Shown: positions 35,986-49,437 of the stretch, one piece after another
Numbering within the stretch: the stretch's first letter is position 1
How the letters are laid out: the number at the start of each line of letters is the position of its first letter
Origin: Anomaloglossus baeobatrachus
Lineage: Eukaryota; Chordata; Amphibia; Anura; Aromobatidae
Direction: 5' to 3'
DNA: 64,000 nucleotides
NCBI RefSeq assembly: GCF_048569485.1
Contig: NW_027442211.1
Span: 186,001 to 250,000 of the forward strand
Notes under the pieces: generated by a model
Told to the model about the DNA's origin: nothing
Databases searched by the model: none
What the model saw: the letters and a program-made list of their open reading frames with translations, nothing else
Program-made: the position numbers and the translations under genes

Positions 35986-36115
35986 CCAAGACGTTGCACA
36001 ATGATCAAAGACTATGGAGGCTCAGAACAAGGCTCCATAGAGTTTGAGAAGCAGCACACAGCGAAAACCAGCAATTCCGATGAACGGTGATGTCAGGAAC
36101 GTCCCTTATTAACAG

Positions 36116-36972
36116 ATACTAGCTGTAGCACCCGGCGCTGCCCGGGATAGTAACTGTCTCTCTGTTTCTCTCCCATTCTCTGTCTGTCTCCCCCTCTGTA
36201 TATCTCTCTCTGTCTCTCTCTCTCTCTGTCTTGGTCTGTCTGTCTTTCCCTGTCTGTCTCTGACTGTCTCTGTCTCTTTCTCCGTCTGTCTCAATCTCTT
36301 TCCCTGTCTGTCTATCTATCTCTTTCTCTGTCTGTCTCTGTCTCTCTGTCACTTTCCCTGTCTGTCTCTTTCCCTGTCTGTCTCTTTCCCTCTCTTTCCC
36401 TGTCTGTCTCTTTCCCTCTTTCCCTCTGTCACTTTCCCTGTGTCTGTCTCTGTCTGTCTCTTTACCTGTCTTTGTCTGTCTCTTACCCTGTCTGTCTCTT
36501 TCCCTCTCTGTCTGTTTCCCTGTGTCTGTCTGTCTCTTTGTCTGTCTCTTTACCTGTCTGTGTCTGTCTCTTAACCTTTCACTCTCTTTCCCTCTCTTTC
36601 CCTGTCTCTCTTTCCCTGTCAGTCTGTCTTTTTGTCTGTATCTGTCTCTTTGTGTCTGTGTCTTACCCTGTCTATGTCTGACTCTTTCCCTGTCTGTGTC
36701 TGCCTCTTTCCCTGTCTGTGTCTGTCTCTTTCTCTGGCTGCATTGTGACACGCCAACATTCCATTTAAGGGCGTGTCTGCGCATTCTTCTGAAGTTCTGG
36801 CTGCACTGTGGCTCCCAGCTCTATTTGCTTTAATGGAGGCAGGTTTTTTGTAACTGTAAAGCGCGGCGTTAAAATTTCCCCTCAAAACATAGCCTATGAC
36901 GCTCTTGGGGTCCAGACGTGTGAGTGTGCAAACTTTTGTGGCTGTAGCTGCGACGGTGCAGATGCCAATCCC

Positions 36973-37010
<38 letters not shown>

Positions 37011-37031
37011 TCAGCTTTATATATTAGATAT
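36116..37031 (+). mobile_element. CCCGG-headed (TCTG)n/(CA)n element, unit 5
   Basis: Counterpart of 1531-2446. TTTTTTGTAACTG near 36,845 lacks TTGAATAAC, a loss shared with unit 6. Confidence 0.6.
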
Positions 37032-37368
37032 GACTTTATGTCCCCCAGACTGTACTCATGCCCCTTTTCGTGTTCCTATACAGTAACAATGTCCCTCTTT
37101 GACCACCGTCCATTACCATTGGTCCGCCTTTGTGTTTGTGTTCCTACACAGTAACTGTGCTTCTCTTAGGGCTGTACAGTTATATTACACCCTATGTGCC
37201 CCCTTTTGTCCCCCTATACTGTTGTGATGTCCCCATTTGTTTACCCACACAATAATAATGGCCCTTTTATCAGCCACATTCATTGGTATTGTTTGCCCTC
37301 TGTGCTCCTATAAAGTAGAAATTACCTCTTTGTGCCCCTATACAAATGTAATGTCACCTTCCATCCAT

Positions 37369-37395
37369 GCAAATTCGTGAAGCGTTCCATATTTT
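37369..37395 (+). pseudogene. U6 snRNA 3'-end relic, unit 5
   Basis: The unchanged 27-nt U6 terminus, preceded by minisatellite A (37,040-37,364). Confidence 0.88.
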
Positions 37396-38042
37396 GATGC
37401 ATTTATTAACCCAAATGTATTTTTTTTTCGTAATTTTTTGAGGTAAGAACATTTCTGGTCTTGTTAACCCCTTCAAGCCATGGCCATTTTACTTTATTTC
37501 CTTTTCATTTTTCCATGTAGTGTATTGGAAAAAAAATTCCAAAAGTGTAGAAATTGTAATTAAAAAGTGAAATTCCAAAATTTAGGGTTTTTTTTTTGCT
37601 TTTTTTCTGTCACCATGTTTTCAATTTGGTAAAAGTGACCCGGCATTATGATGCCTCAGGCCGGTGCGAGTTCGTAGATACAAAACATGTATACTTTTAC
37701 TTTTATCTAAAGGGTGAAGAAAAAGCAGAAGTTTGTCCAAAAAAAGAATAGCGCCTTGTCGCCATGTTCGGAGACCTGTAGCATTCTCATTGTTCGGGAT
37801 CTGGGGCTCAGTGACGGCTTTTTTTTTTGCGTTTTGAAGTGATGATTTTAATTATACCATATTTGTATATGACGATTTGATCGCCTGTTATTGCATTTTA
37901 GTGCCATGTTGCGATGACCAAAAACCATCATTTTGTCATCTGGAATATTTTTTCTCGCTACACCTTGTACTAATCAGATTAATTGCTTTTATATTTTTAT
38001 AGCCCAGGCATTTCTGAACTCAGCAATACCAAATATGTGTAT

Positions 38043-39174
38043 TGTCGCACCCCGGGGCAGCCGAGCTGCTTGGATCCGGGCAATCCGTGGCTTGAGGGGT
38101 CCCAGATCCAGGGGCACGTTGATCAGTTTTTAAATAAAATGGGAAAAATAATAAAAATAGTCCGACTACGCCACACGCGGTGCGCGGCCAGGGATGGCAT
38201 GGCCACCGCTGCCGTTCTTCCCTGGGGGTGATGGATGGGGCAGCATGGATGGTGAAGCCCTACGCGAGCAGGGCTTTTCCTCAGGGGTAGGTAGGGGTTA
38301 ATGTGGAGGTGCAGTGAAATACCTCAGTCCAGACAGGGGAGTGCAGTTTGGTCGCTTTACTTACAGCTGGGTTCGCAACCTGGGGAGGTGCTGGATCCCA
38401 GGTGCGCCCAAGTCCTGTGTCCCTGTGCCAGCTGACCTGGTGCCACTCGCCCACCGATGCACTTGTGTGTGTGTGTGTGGGTCCTCCCTGGCGTGGAGCA
38501 CTTGGAGGTCCTCCTGGTGTCTGGGTCCTGCCGCAGGCAGTTTGGACTATTTAAGGGAATATGTCCCGGTCCTCCCTTTGCTGCTTATGCCTCGGATGTT
38601 AATGGTGGCAGATGAGTCCTGGAAACCCACCCACCTGGCAGAGTTAATAGACGGCTTGAAGTCCCGGTCTGTTCTCGGATCTGCACCCCGTGCGTGCAAA
38701 GTACTAGGAGCCCTGGATTTCCACTCCCACAGCTTTCCACTGTCCCTGGAGCTTGACCTCTCGTTCTCCAGATACTTTCTCCCCTGAGTGGCTGCTGTTT
38801 CTACTCAGGTCTTGGCGGGGTCTTTGCTTTTTTCACTGTGTCTCAAGATTCCTTTGTCTTGACACCTTTACTGACAACTCATTCTCCTCCTTGCGACTGC
38901 TCACTTTCAGTCTCTCCAGCCCGCTAACTGACTTCTCCCACTCTCCCCAGGCCATCCACTCCTCCCCCAGGTCTGATCTCTCCCTACCCAGTTGTCTGCC
39001 TGTTAGCTCACAGTGCCCAGCCCTGTCACCTGGTTCTATGGGAGTCTCCCGCCCTGGTTTTGGAGTGTATGTGTCCTGGTGTGTGTGTACTGACTGGCAC
39101 AGTTATGTAGGACCCGAGCTGTTACAGTGATGTTACCTTGTTTTGTGACACCTGGTTACCTCAGGGATGTCTCA
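38043..39174 (+). mobile_element. Unclassified 1.13 kb insertion, unit 5
   Basis: Counterpart of 3459-4590. Confidence 0.55.
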
Positions 39175-39526
39175 ATTTTGTTTTTTAGTTTTTTAATTGT
39201 TTTGCTTTCAATGAGGCAAAAGGGGATTTGATTTGAGCTTTAGCTTTTATTTTTTCATATTTTACATAATTATTTATTTCTTTAATATTTTTTACTGATT
39301 TTACTAGTTGCCCTAGAGGACTTTATGACTGTACACTGCGATGGCTTTTCCTGTTCAGAGCGATGCTGCAGCATCGCACTGATCAGGAGAAATGCTGGTC
39401 TCCTGAGAGTGCTGGCATTCTGTTGACTCTCACAGGAAGTGATTCATGACAGCATCAGGAGTAATAATCTGACCCCGAGCTGTCATAGAAATACAACGGA
39501 GCCCCGTGATCGCATCACGGGGCCAC

Positions 39527-39884
39527 TGACTAGATGCTCTAATTCTGACGCTTTGCCCGCCTCTTCCTGATTGCCATGGTGCAGTGGCAATCGGAGTAAT
39601 GGTAGCTGGGGTTGACGTCAGCTGTGTAATGTCAGCTGGCAGCAAGCCAATGGGATAGTAATGGAGAGGCGTTTATCAGGCACCCCTATTAATAACCCAG
39701 TAATAAAAAAAAGACAACATACACAAATTAACAAAATGATTTATTAAAATAAACACTTTCCATCATTCACTACTTTATTAAAACAAACAAAAAAAAATAG
39801 CAGGACAGCCGTAGTCCAAGGAATCCGCCATAGTCCACAAATGGGAACCTGAAAAAGATAAACAGAGAGAAAATAAAAACAAGA
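39527..39884 (+). repeat. Block P', unit 5
   Basis: Counterpart of 4943-5300. Confidence 0.75.
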
Positions 39885-40726
39885 GACTGTCCCCTGTGAG
39901 CCACTGTATAGTATTAGTAGCCCCATGTACAAAAGTAATGCTTATCAATGAGCCCCTCTACAGTAGTAATGACCTGATGTACAGTAGTAATGCCCCCTGT
40001 GTTCCCCAGTACATGAGTAATGCCTCCTGTACAGTAACAATGCGCTCTGTGAGCCCCTGTACAATTATAATGCCCCTGTACAGCAGTAATGTCCCATTGT
40101 ACAGTAGCAATACTCTCTGTGAGCTCCTGTACACTAGTAATGCCCCCATGTACAGCAGTAATGCCCTCATTCACAATAGTAATGCCCCCTGTACAACAGT
40201 AGTGCCCCCTTGTGCAGTAGTAATGCCCCATGATCAGTAGTAATGCCCACTTGTGACCCCATGTACAGTAGTAATGCCCCCTGTACAGTAGTTCTGCCCC
40301 CTGCACAGTAGCAATGCCCCCTGTACAGTAGTAATGCCCCCTGCACAGTAGTAATGCCCCCTGTACAATAGCAATGCCCCCAAGATCAGTAGTAATGCCC
40401 ACCTTTGACCCCATGTACAGTAGTAATGCTCCGTTGTGCAGTAGTAATTACCCCTGTGAGCCCCAGTACAGTAATAATGCCCCCCTGTACAGTAGTATTG
40501 CCCAACTGTGACCCCTATGTACAAAAATAATGCCCCCTTGTACAGTAGTATTGCCCCCTGTGAGGAGCCTCTGTACAATACTAATACCTCCTGTACAGTA
40601 GTAATGCCTCTTGTGAGCCCCTGTAAAATTGGAATGCCCCCTGTGCGTGCAGTAGTAATGCCCCATGTACCTTAGGAATTCCCCCGTGTGGCCCTGTACA
40701 ATAGTAATGCCCGTTGTACAGTAGGA
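39884..40726 (+). repeat. Minisatellite B, unit 5
   Basis: One monomer shorter than units 2-4 near 40,320. Confidence 0.9.
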
Positions 40727-40770
40727 AATAGGCCCCATGTTCTCCCAGGATCCTGTGCGGCGCCGATCAC

Positions 40771-40977
40771 ATTTGCATACTGATCTCATTTGCATATTAA
40801 TTTCTGACAAATTATTACTTATTTTTTCCCTGATGAGTTTCTTTACAGTTTAACTGCAACATTCATAGAGTGCTACATGAAACCCTTCGGAATTAACTCA
40901 TTAAAAAAGTAATCTCCCTAATTTAAAATATTCACTTTTATAGGACTATATATAGCGGACATGTCGGTTAGCAGTTT
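40771..40977 (+). promoter_or_regulatory. Pol III type-3 promoter, unit 5
   Basis: Octamers, PSE and TATA intact. Confidence 0.88.
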
Positions 40978-41117
40978 GTGCTAGCTTCGGCAGCACATAT
41001 GCTCAGTGGCAGAGCCTACACACAAGATGATTAGCATATGATTGATTAGCCCCTGCACAGCAGCTGCAGCAGGCCATGGATGATGACATGGAAAATGCAA
41101 AAAACAATCAACTTTTT
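40978..41117 (+). ncRNA. U6-like snRNA locus, unit 5
   Basis: One substitution (GAAAATGC for GAAAATAC) near the 3' end relative to units 2, 3, 4 and 6. Confidence 0.75.
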
Positions 41118-41726
41118 CCAAAGCGCATTTCTAAACACAAGCTTTTTTTTCCACCCTCATTCACTGACTTAAAAAAAAAACATTTCTTGCCTCGTTAACC
41201 CCTTCATGTCATGGCCATTTTAACGGGTTTTTTTTTTCATTTTCCTCTCCTTATTCCAAAAGCCAGAACTTTTTTACTTTTCCTTAAATATACTCTAGAA
41301 GGGCTTCTTTTTTGGGGGAAAAGTTCACCTTTTCACTGACATCATTGATTTTACCATAGAAAGGAGTGGAAAATGGTAAAATAAAAATCCAAGTGCACTG
41401 AAATTGCTAACAAAGTGCAATTCCGCATTGTTTTTTGGCTTTTTATATACCATGTTCACTATATAATAAAACTCACCTGGTGGTATCATTCCCCAGGTCA
41501 GTACGAGTTCATACAGACCAAACATCTAGATTGTTTTATTTTATTTAAGTAGTCAAAAAAAATTCTGAAATAAGTAAAAAAAAAAAAATTGTTTTATTTT
41601 CGAAAGGACCGTAACAGTTTTAATTTTTGGGGATCTGGGGCTGTGTGAGGGCTTATTTTTTTGTACCCTGAACTGACTTTTTACTGATAAAATTTGGGGG
41701 TAAATATAATGTATTTTATTACAATG

Positions 41727-42301
41727 TAAAGGGTGCTTTACACACTGCGACATCGCCAACGATTTATCGTCGGGGTCACGGTGTTTGTGACGCGCATCCG
41801 GCGTCGTTAGCATCATCGCAGCGTGTAACACGTACGAGCGACCTACAACGATCGCAAAAGTGGTAAAAATCGTTGGTTTTTGAGAGGTCGTCCAAACACC
41901 AAAGATCGTTGTCTGGTGAGTAACGAGGTTGCTTGTCTTTCCTGCGGCAGCACACATCGCGGTGTGTGACACCGCAGAAGCGACAAACATCTCCTCACCT
42001 GCCTCCGCTGGCAATGCGGAAGGAAGGAGGTGGGCGGGATGTTACGTCCCGCTCATCTCCGCCCCTCCGCTTCTATTGGACGGCTGCCGTGTGACGGCGT
42101 ATGACCCGGCCCCTTAGAAAGGAGGCGGATCGCCGGCCACAGCGACGTTGCAGGGCAGGTAAGTAGTGTGACGGGTGTTAGCGATGTTGTGCGTCACGGG
42201 CAGCGATTTGCCCGTGACGCACAACCGACAGGGGTGGGTACGATCGCTAGCGATATCGGTACCGATACCGCAGCGTGTAAAGCCCCCTTTAGGCTCTGTG
42301 C
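41727..42301. mobile_element. MITE, unit 5
   Basis: Shares the CACACTGCGACATCGCCAAC form of the TIR with unit 3. Confidence 0.85.
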
Positions 42302-42505
42302 ACATGTAAAGTGTTTGGTGCATCTTTTGGCGGGGAAAATTTACGCGTTTTTGCATTTGTTTTTCCCCTGCATTTTTCTATTTTGTTTTTTTTTATACAG
42401 CAATGAATACTTTAGACATAAAAAATATATAGATATAGGCAGATACCAAAACAGACAAATAACTGCACAGCCCCCCACATATAATAATGCTTTCTCTCTT
42501 TTTGT

Positions 42506-43675
42506 GTCCTTCATATTTCCATTTGTGGACTACGTCAGATTCCCTGGACTACATCCGACCTGCCTGGGTTTTTATTTAAATAAATTGGTGAAACAGGAAA
42601 GAGTTTGGAGTGTTTTTTTTTCAAATAAACTATTTTTGGGTGTGTTTTTTTTCTCTTTATACTTACTGAGTTAGCAATGGGGGTGTCTAATAGACGCCTC
42701 TCCAATACTAACCCCATGGGCTTGATGACAGCTGACATTACAAAGCTAACATCAACTCCAAAAGTATTACCTCAATTGCAAAACCTGCCGACATATAATA
42801 AAATTGTACCCTGTGGAGCTTATTGGACATCTATTTATGATTAAATAAATCAATAGAAAAAAACAGGGACCCCTTTACTTTTGAGAACTACAAAGGTCAA
42901 GCAGACAGCTGGGGGCTGGTATTATCAGGCTTGGATGGCCTATGATTATTGGCCCCTTCCCAGCCTAAACATAGCGTCCCACAGCTATCCAAGAAGTGGC
43001 ACCTCACAATAGATGTTAGCACTTTGCTTTGGCTCTTCCTTATTGCCCTGGTGCTGCAGGGGCAAATAACCATGGTCATTCCCAGACTAAAAATAGCAGC
43101 AAGCATCCACCCCAGAAGTGGCGCATCACATTAGCTGTGCCAATTCTGGCACTTTTCCTCAGCTCTTCCTGATTGCCATAGTGCAGTAGGAGCCAATAAC
43201 CATGGGCCTTCTCAGAGTAAAAATAGCAGCACACAGCCACCCCAGAAGTAGCACATCACATTAGATCCGCCAATTCTGGTGCTTTGCCTCTGCTCGTTCC
43301 TGGTGCACTGGCAATCGGGTAATGGTAGTTGGGGTTGATGTCAGCTGTGTAGTGTCAGCTGGCATCAAGCCCAGGGATTAGTAATGGAGAAGCGTCTATC
43401 AGACACCCCCATTACTAACCCAGTAATAAAAAAAATACACACAAGTAAAAAATACTTTATTAAAATAAACACTCCCCAACTCTTTCCATCATTCACCACT
43501 TTACTAAATAAAAAAAAAGCAGCAGGACTGCCGTAGTCCAAGGAATCCGCCATAGTCCACAAATGGAAACCAGAAAACCATAAACAGAGAGAAATAAAAA
43601 CAAGACACAGTCATTAGTTCACCAATTTATTAAAAAGCAAAGTTCCCACGCAGGTCCAACGTAGTCCGGCGCTTA
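42506..43675. repeat. Palindromic block P, unit 6
   Basis: Counterpart of 220-1400. Confidence 0.75.
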
Positions 43676-43805
43676 CCAAGACGTTGCACAATGATCAAAG
43701 ACTATGGAGGCTCAGAACAAGGCTCCATAGAGTTTGAGAAGCAGCACACAGCGAAAACCAGCAATTCCGATGAACGGTGATGTCAGGAACGTCCCTTATT
43801 AACAG

Positions 43806-44626
43806 ATACTAGCTGTAGCACCCGGCGCTGCCCGGGATAGTAACTGTCTCTCTGTTTCTCTCCCATTCTCTGTCTGTCTCCCCCTCTGTATATCTCTCTC
43901 TGTCTCTCTCTCTCTCTGTCTTGGTCTGTCTGTCTTTCCCTGTCTGTCTCTGACTGTCTCTGTCTCTTTCTCCGTCTGTCTCAATCTCTTTCCCTGTCTG
44001 TCTATCTATCTCTTTCTCTGTCTGTCTCTGTCTCTCTGTCTCTTTCCCTGTCTGTCTCTTTCCCTCTCTTTCCCTGTCTGTCTCTTTCCCTCTTTCCCTC
44101 TGTCACTTTCCCTGTGTCTGTCTCTTTGTCTGTCTCTTTACCTGTCTTTGTCTGTCTCTTACCCTGTCTGTCTCTTTCCCTCTCTGTCTGTTTCCCTGTG
44201 TCTGTCTGTCTCTTTGTCTGTCTCTTAACCTTTCACTCTCTTTCCCTCTCTTTCCCTGTCTCTCTTTCCCTGTCAGTCTGTCTTTTTGTCTGTATCTGTC
44301 TCTTTGTGTCTGTGTCTTACCCTGTCTATGTCTGACTCTTTCCCTGTCTGTGTCTGCCTCTTTCCCTGTCTGTGTCTGTCTCTTTCTCTGGCTGCATTGT
44401 GACACGCCAACATTCCATTTAAGGGCGTGTCTGCGCATTCTTCTGAAGTTCTGGCTGCACTGTGGCTCCCAGCTCTATTCGCTTTAATGGAGGCAGGTTT
44501 TTTGTAACTGTAAAGCGCGGCGTTAAAATTTCCCCTCAAAACATAGCCTATGACGCTCTTGGGGTCCAGACGTGTGAGTGTGCAAACTTTTGTGGCTGTA
44601 GCTGCGACGGTGCAGATGCCAATCCC

Positions 44627-44670
<44 letters not shown>

Positions 44671-44691
44671 TCAGCTTTATATATTAGATAT
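43806..44691 (+). mobile_element. CCCGG-headed (TCTG)n/(CA)n element, unit 6
   Basis: Counterpart of 1531-2446 with the shortest TCTG block. Confidence 0.6.
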
Positions 44692-45028
44692 GACTTTATG
44701 TCCCCCAGACTGTACTCATGCCCCTTTTCGTGTTCCTATACAGTAACAATGTCCCTCTTTGACCACCGTCCATTACCATTGGTCCGCCTTTGTGTTTGTG
44801 TTCCTACACAGTAACTGTGCTTCTCTTAGGGCTGTACAGTTATATTACACCCTATGTGCCCCCTTTTGTCCCCCTATACTGTTGTGATGTCCCCATTTGT
44901 TTACCCACACAATAATAATGGCCCTTTTATCAGCCACATTCATTGGTATTGTTTGCCCTCTGTGCTCCTATAAAGTAGAAATTACCTCTTTGTGCCCCTA
45001 TACAAATGTAATGTCACCTTCCATCCAT

Positions 45029-45055
45029 GCAAATTCGTAAAGCGTTCCATATTTT
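45029..45055 (+). pseudogene. U6 snRNA 3'-end relic, unit 6
   Basis: Same relic with one change (TTCGTAAAGCG), preceded by minisatellite A (44,700-45,024). Confidence 0.87.
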
Positions 45056-45702
45056 GATGCATTTATTAACCCAAATGTATTTTTTTTTCGTCATTTTTTG
45101 AGGTAAGAACATTTCTGGTCTTGTTAACCCCTTCAAGCCATGGCCATTTTACTTTATTTCCTTTTCATTTTTCCATGTAGTGTATTGGAAAAAAAATTCC
45201 AAAAGTGTAGAAATTGTAATTAAAAAGTGAAATTCCAAAATTTAGGGTTTTTTTTTTGCTTTTTTTCTGTCACCATGTTTTCAATTTGGTAAAAGTGACC
45301 CGGCATTATGATGCCTCAGGCCGGTGCGAGTTCGTAGATACAAAACATGTATACTTTTACTTTTATCTAAAGGGTGAAGAAAAAGCAGAAGTTTGTCCAA
45401 AAAAAGAATAGCGCCTTGTCGCCATGTTCGGAGACCTGTAGCATTCTCATTGTTCGGTATCTGGGGCTCAGTGACGGCTTTTTTTTTTGCGTTTTGAGCT
45501 GATGTTTTTAATTATACCATATTTGTATATGATGATTTGATCGCCTGTTATTGCATTTTAGTGCCATGTTGCGATGACCAAAAACCATCATTTTGTCATC
45601 TGGAATATTTTTTCTCGCTACACCTTGTACTAATCAGATTAATTGCTTTTATATTTTTATAGCCCAGGCATTTCTGAACTCAGCAATACCAAATATGTGT
45701 AT

Positions 45703-46830
45703 TGTCGCACCCCGGGGCAGCCGAGCTGCTTGGATCCGGGCAATCCGTGGCTCGAGGGGTCCCAGATCCAGGGGCACGTTGATCAGTTTTTAATAAAATG
45801 GGAAAAATAATAAAAATAGTCCGACTACGCCACACGCGGTGCGCGGCCAGGGATGGCATGGCCACCGCTGCCGTTCTTCCCTGGGGGTGATGGATGGGGC
45901 AGCGTGGATGGTGAAGCCCTACGCGAGCAGGGCTTTTCCTCAGGGGTAGGTAGGGGTTAATGTGGAGGTGCAGTGAAATACCTCAGTCCAGACAGGGGAG
46001 TGCAGTTTGGTCGCTTTACTTACAGCTGGGTTCGCAACCTGGGGAGGTGCTGGATCCCAGGTGCGCCCAAGTCCTGTGTCCCTGTGCCAGCTGACCTGGT
46101 GCCACTCGCCCACCGATGCACTTTGTGTGTGTGTGGGTCCTCCCTGGCGTGGAGCACTTGGAGGTCCTCCTGGTGTCTGGGTCCTGCCGCAGGCAGTTTG
46201 GACTATTTAAGGGAATATGTCCCGGTCCTCCCTTTGCTGCTTATGCCTCGGATGTTAATGGTGGCAGATGAGTCCTGGAAACCCACCCACCTGGCAGAGT
46301 TAATAGACGGCTTGAAGTCCCGGTCTGTTCTCGGATCTGCACCCCGTGCGTGCAAAGTACTAGGAGCCCTGGATTTCCACTCCCACAGCATTCCACTGTC
46401 CCTGGAGCTTGACCTCTCGTTCTCCAGATACTTTCTCCCCTGAGTGGCTGCTGTTTCTACTCAGGTCTTGGCGGGGTCTTTGCTTTTTTCACTGTGTCTC
46501 AAGATTCCTTTGTCTTGACACCTTTACTGACAACTCATTCTCCTCCTTGCGACTGCTCACTTTCAGTCTCTCCAGCCCGCTAACTGACTTCTCCCACTCT
46601 CCCCAGGCCATCCACTCCTCCCCCAGGTCTGATCTCTCCCTACCCAGTTGTCTGCCTGTTAGCTCACAGTGCCCAGCCCTGTCACCTGGTTCTATGGGAG
46701 TCTCCCGCCCTGGTTTTGGAGTGTATGTGTCCTGGTGTGTGTGTACTGACTGGCACAGTTATGTAGGACCCGAGCTGTTACAGTGATGTTACCTTGTTTT
46801 GTGACACCTGGTTACCTCAGGGATGTCTCA
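45703..46830 (+). mobile_element. Unclassified 1.13 kb insertion, unit 6
   Basis: Counterpart of 3459-4590 with a slightly shorter GT repeat. Confidence 0.55.
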
Positions 46831-47164
46831 ATTTTGTTTTTTAGTTTTTTAATTGTTTTGCTTTCAATGAGGCAAAAGGGGATTTGATTTGAGCTTTAGC
46901 TTTTATTTTTTCATATTTTACATAATTATTTATTTCTTTAATATTTTTTACTGATTTTACTAGTTGCCCTAGAGGACTTTATGACTGTACACTGCGATGG
47001 CTTTTCCTGTTCAGAGCGATGCTGCAGCATCGCACTGATCAGGAGAAATGCTGGTCTCCTGAGAGTGCTGGCATTCTGTTGACTCTCACAAGAAGTGACT
47101 CATGACAGCATCAGGAGTAATAATCTGACCCCGAGCTGTCATGGAAATACAACGGCGGCCCGTG

Positions 47165-47515
47165 ATGCTCTAATTCTGACGCTTTGCCCGCCTCTTCCTG
47201 ATTGCCATGGTGCAGTGGCAATCGGAGTAATGATAGCTGGGGTTGATGTCAGCTCTGTAATATCAGCTGGCAGCAAGCCCATGGGATAGTAATGGAGAGG
47301 CGTCTATCAGGCACCGCTATTAATAACCCACTAATAAAAAAAAGACAACATACACAATTTAACAAAATGATTTATTAAAATAAACACTTTCCATCATTCA
47401 CTACTGTATTAAAACAAACAAAAAAAAATAGCAGGACCGCCGTAGTCCAAGGAATCCGCCATAGTCCACAAATGGGAACCTGAAAAAGATAAACAGAGAG
47501 AAAATAAAAACAAGA
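47165..47515 (+). repeat. Block P', unit 6
   Basis: Counterpart of 4943-5300; the preceding hairpin half is lost. Confidence 0.75.
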
Positions 47516-48430
47516 GACTGTCCCCTGTGAGCCACTGTATAGTATTAGTAGCCCCATGTACAAAAGTAATGCTTATCAATGAGCCCCTCTACAGTAGTAA
47601 TGACCTGATGTACAGTAGTAATGCCCCCTGTGTTCCCCAGTACATGAGTAATGCCTCCTGTACAGTAATAATGCGCTCTGTGAGCCCCTGTACAATTATA
47701 ATGCCCCTGTACAGCAGTAATGTCCCATTGTACAGTAGCAATACTCCCTGTGAGCTCCTGTACACTAGTAATGCCCCCATGTACAGCAGTAATGCCCTCA
47801 TTCACAATAGTAATGCCCCCTGTACAACAGTAGTGCCCCCTTGTGCAGTAGTAATGCCCCATGATCAGTAGTAATGCCCACTTGTGACCCCATGTACAGT
47901 AGTAATGCCCCCTGTACAGTAGTTCTGCCCCCTGCACAGTAGCAATGCCCCCTGTACAGTAGTAATGCCCCCTGTACAGTAGTAATGCCCCCTGCACAGT
48001 AGTAATGCCCCCTGTACAGTAGTAATGCCCCCTGTACAGTAGTAATGCCCCCTGCACAGTAGTAATGCCCCCTGTACTATAGCAATGCCCCCAAGATCAG
48101 TAGTAATGCCCACCTTTGACCCCATGTACAGTAGTAATGCTCCGTTGTGCAGTAGTAATTACCCCTGTGAGCCCCAGTACAGTAATAATGCCCCCCTGTA
48201 CAGTAGTATTGCCCAACTGTGACCCTTATGTACAAAAATAATGCCCCCTCGTACAGTAGTATTGCCCCCTGTGAGGAGCCTCTGTACAATACTAATACCT
48301 CCTGTACAGTAGTAATGCCTCTTGTGAGCCCCTGTAAAATTGGAATGCCCCCTGTGCGTGCAGTAGTAATGCCCCATGTACCTTAGGAATTCTCCCATGT
48401 GGCCCTGTACAATAGTAATGCCCGTTGTAC
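47515..48430 (+). repeat. Minisatellite B, unit 6 (expanded)
   Basis: About three extra CCCCCTGTACAGTAGTAATG monomers near 47,960-48,060. Confidence 0.9.
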
Positions 48431-48481
48431 AGTAGGAAATAGGCCCCATGTTCTCCCAGGATTCTGTGCGGCGCCGATCAC

Positions 48482-48688
48482 ATTTGCATACTGATCTCAT
48501 TTGCATCTTAATTTCTGACAAATTATTACTTATTTTTTCCCTGATGAGTTTCTTTACAGTTTAACTGCAACATTCATAGAGTGCTACATGAAACCCTTCG
48601 GAATTAACTCATTAAAAAAGTAATCTCCCTAATTTAAAATATTCACTTTTATAGGACTATATATAGCGGACATGTCGGTTAGCAGTTT
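48482..48688 (+). promoter_or_regulatory. Pol III type-3 promoter, unit 6
   Basis: Both octamers, the PSE and the TATA box are intact; a change lies just after the second octamer (ATTTGCATCTTAA). Confidence 0.88.
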
Positions 48689-48828
48689 GTGCTAGCTTCG
48701 GCAGCACATATGCTCAGTGGCAGAGCCTACACACAAGATGATTAGCATATGATTGATTAGCCCCTGCACAGCAGCTGCAGCAGGCCATGGATGATGACAT
48801 GGAAAATACAAAAAACAATCAACTTTTT
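48689..48828 (+). ncRNA. U6-like snRNA locus, unit 6
   Basis: Identical over 140 nt to unit 2 by eye. Confidence 0.75.
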
Positions 48829-49437
48829 CCAAAGCGCATTTCTAAACACAAGCTTTTTTTTCACCCTCATTCACTGACTTAAAAAAAAACATTTCTTGCC
48901 TCGTTAACCCCTTCATGTCATGGCCATTTTAACGGTTTTTTTTTTTTCATTTTCCTCTCCTTATTCCAAAAGCCAGAACTTTTTTACTTTTCCTTAAATA
49001 TACTCTAGAAGGGCTTCTTTTTTGGGGGAAAAGTTCACCTTTTCACTGACATCATTGATTTTACCATAGAAAGGAGTGGAAAATGGTAAAAAAAAAAATC
49101 CAAGTGCACTGAAATTGCTAACAAAGTGCAATTCCGCATTGTTTTTTGGCTTTTCATATACCATGTTCACTATATAATAAAACTCACCTGGTGGTATCAT
49201 TCCCCAGGTCAGTACGAGTTCATACAGACAAAACATCTAGATTGTTTTATTTTATTTAAGTAGTCAAAAAAAATTCTGAAATAAGTAAAAAAAAAAAAAT
49301 TGTTTTATTTTCGAAAGGACCGTAACAGTTTTAATTTTTGGGGATCTGGGGCTGTGTGAGGGCTTATTTTTTTGTACCCTGAACTGACTTTTTACTGATA
49401 AAATTTGGGGGTAAATATAATGTATTTTATTACAATG

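Larger units (their letters stand above)
30492..42286 (+). repeat. Array unit 5, split by a 4.1 kb transposon
   Basis: The unit is interrupted at a TTAA by the element at 31,060-35,150; sequence either side rejoins the consensus exactly (TATGATTAA / ATAAATCAATAG). Without the insertion it is 7,700 bp. Confidence 0.95.
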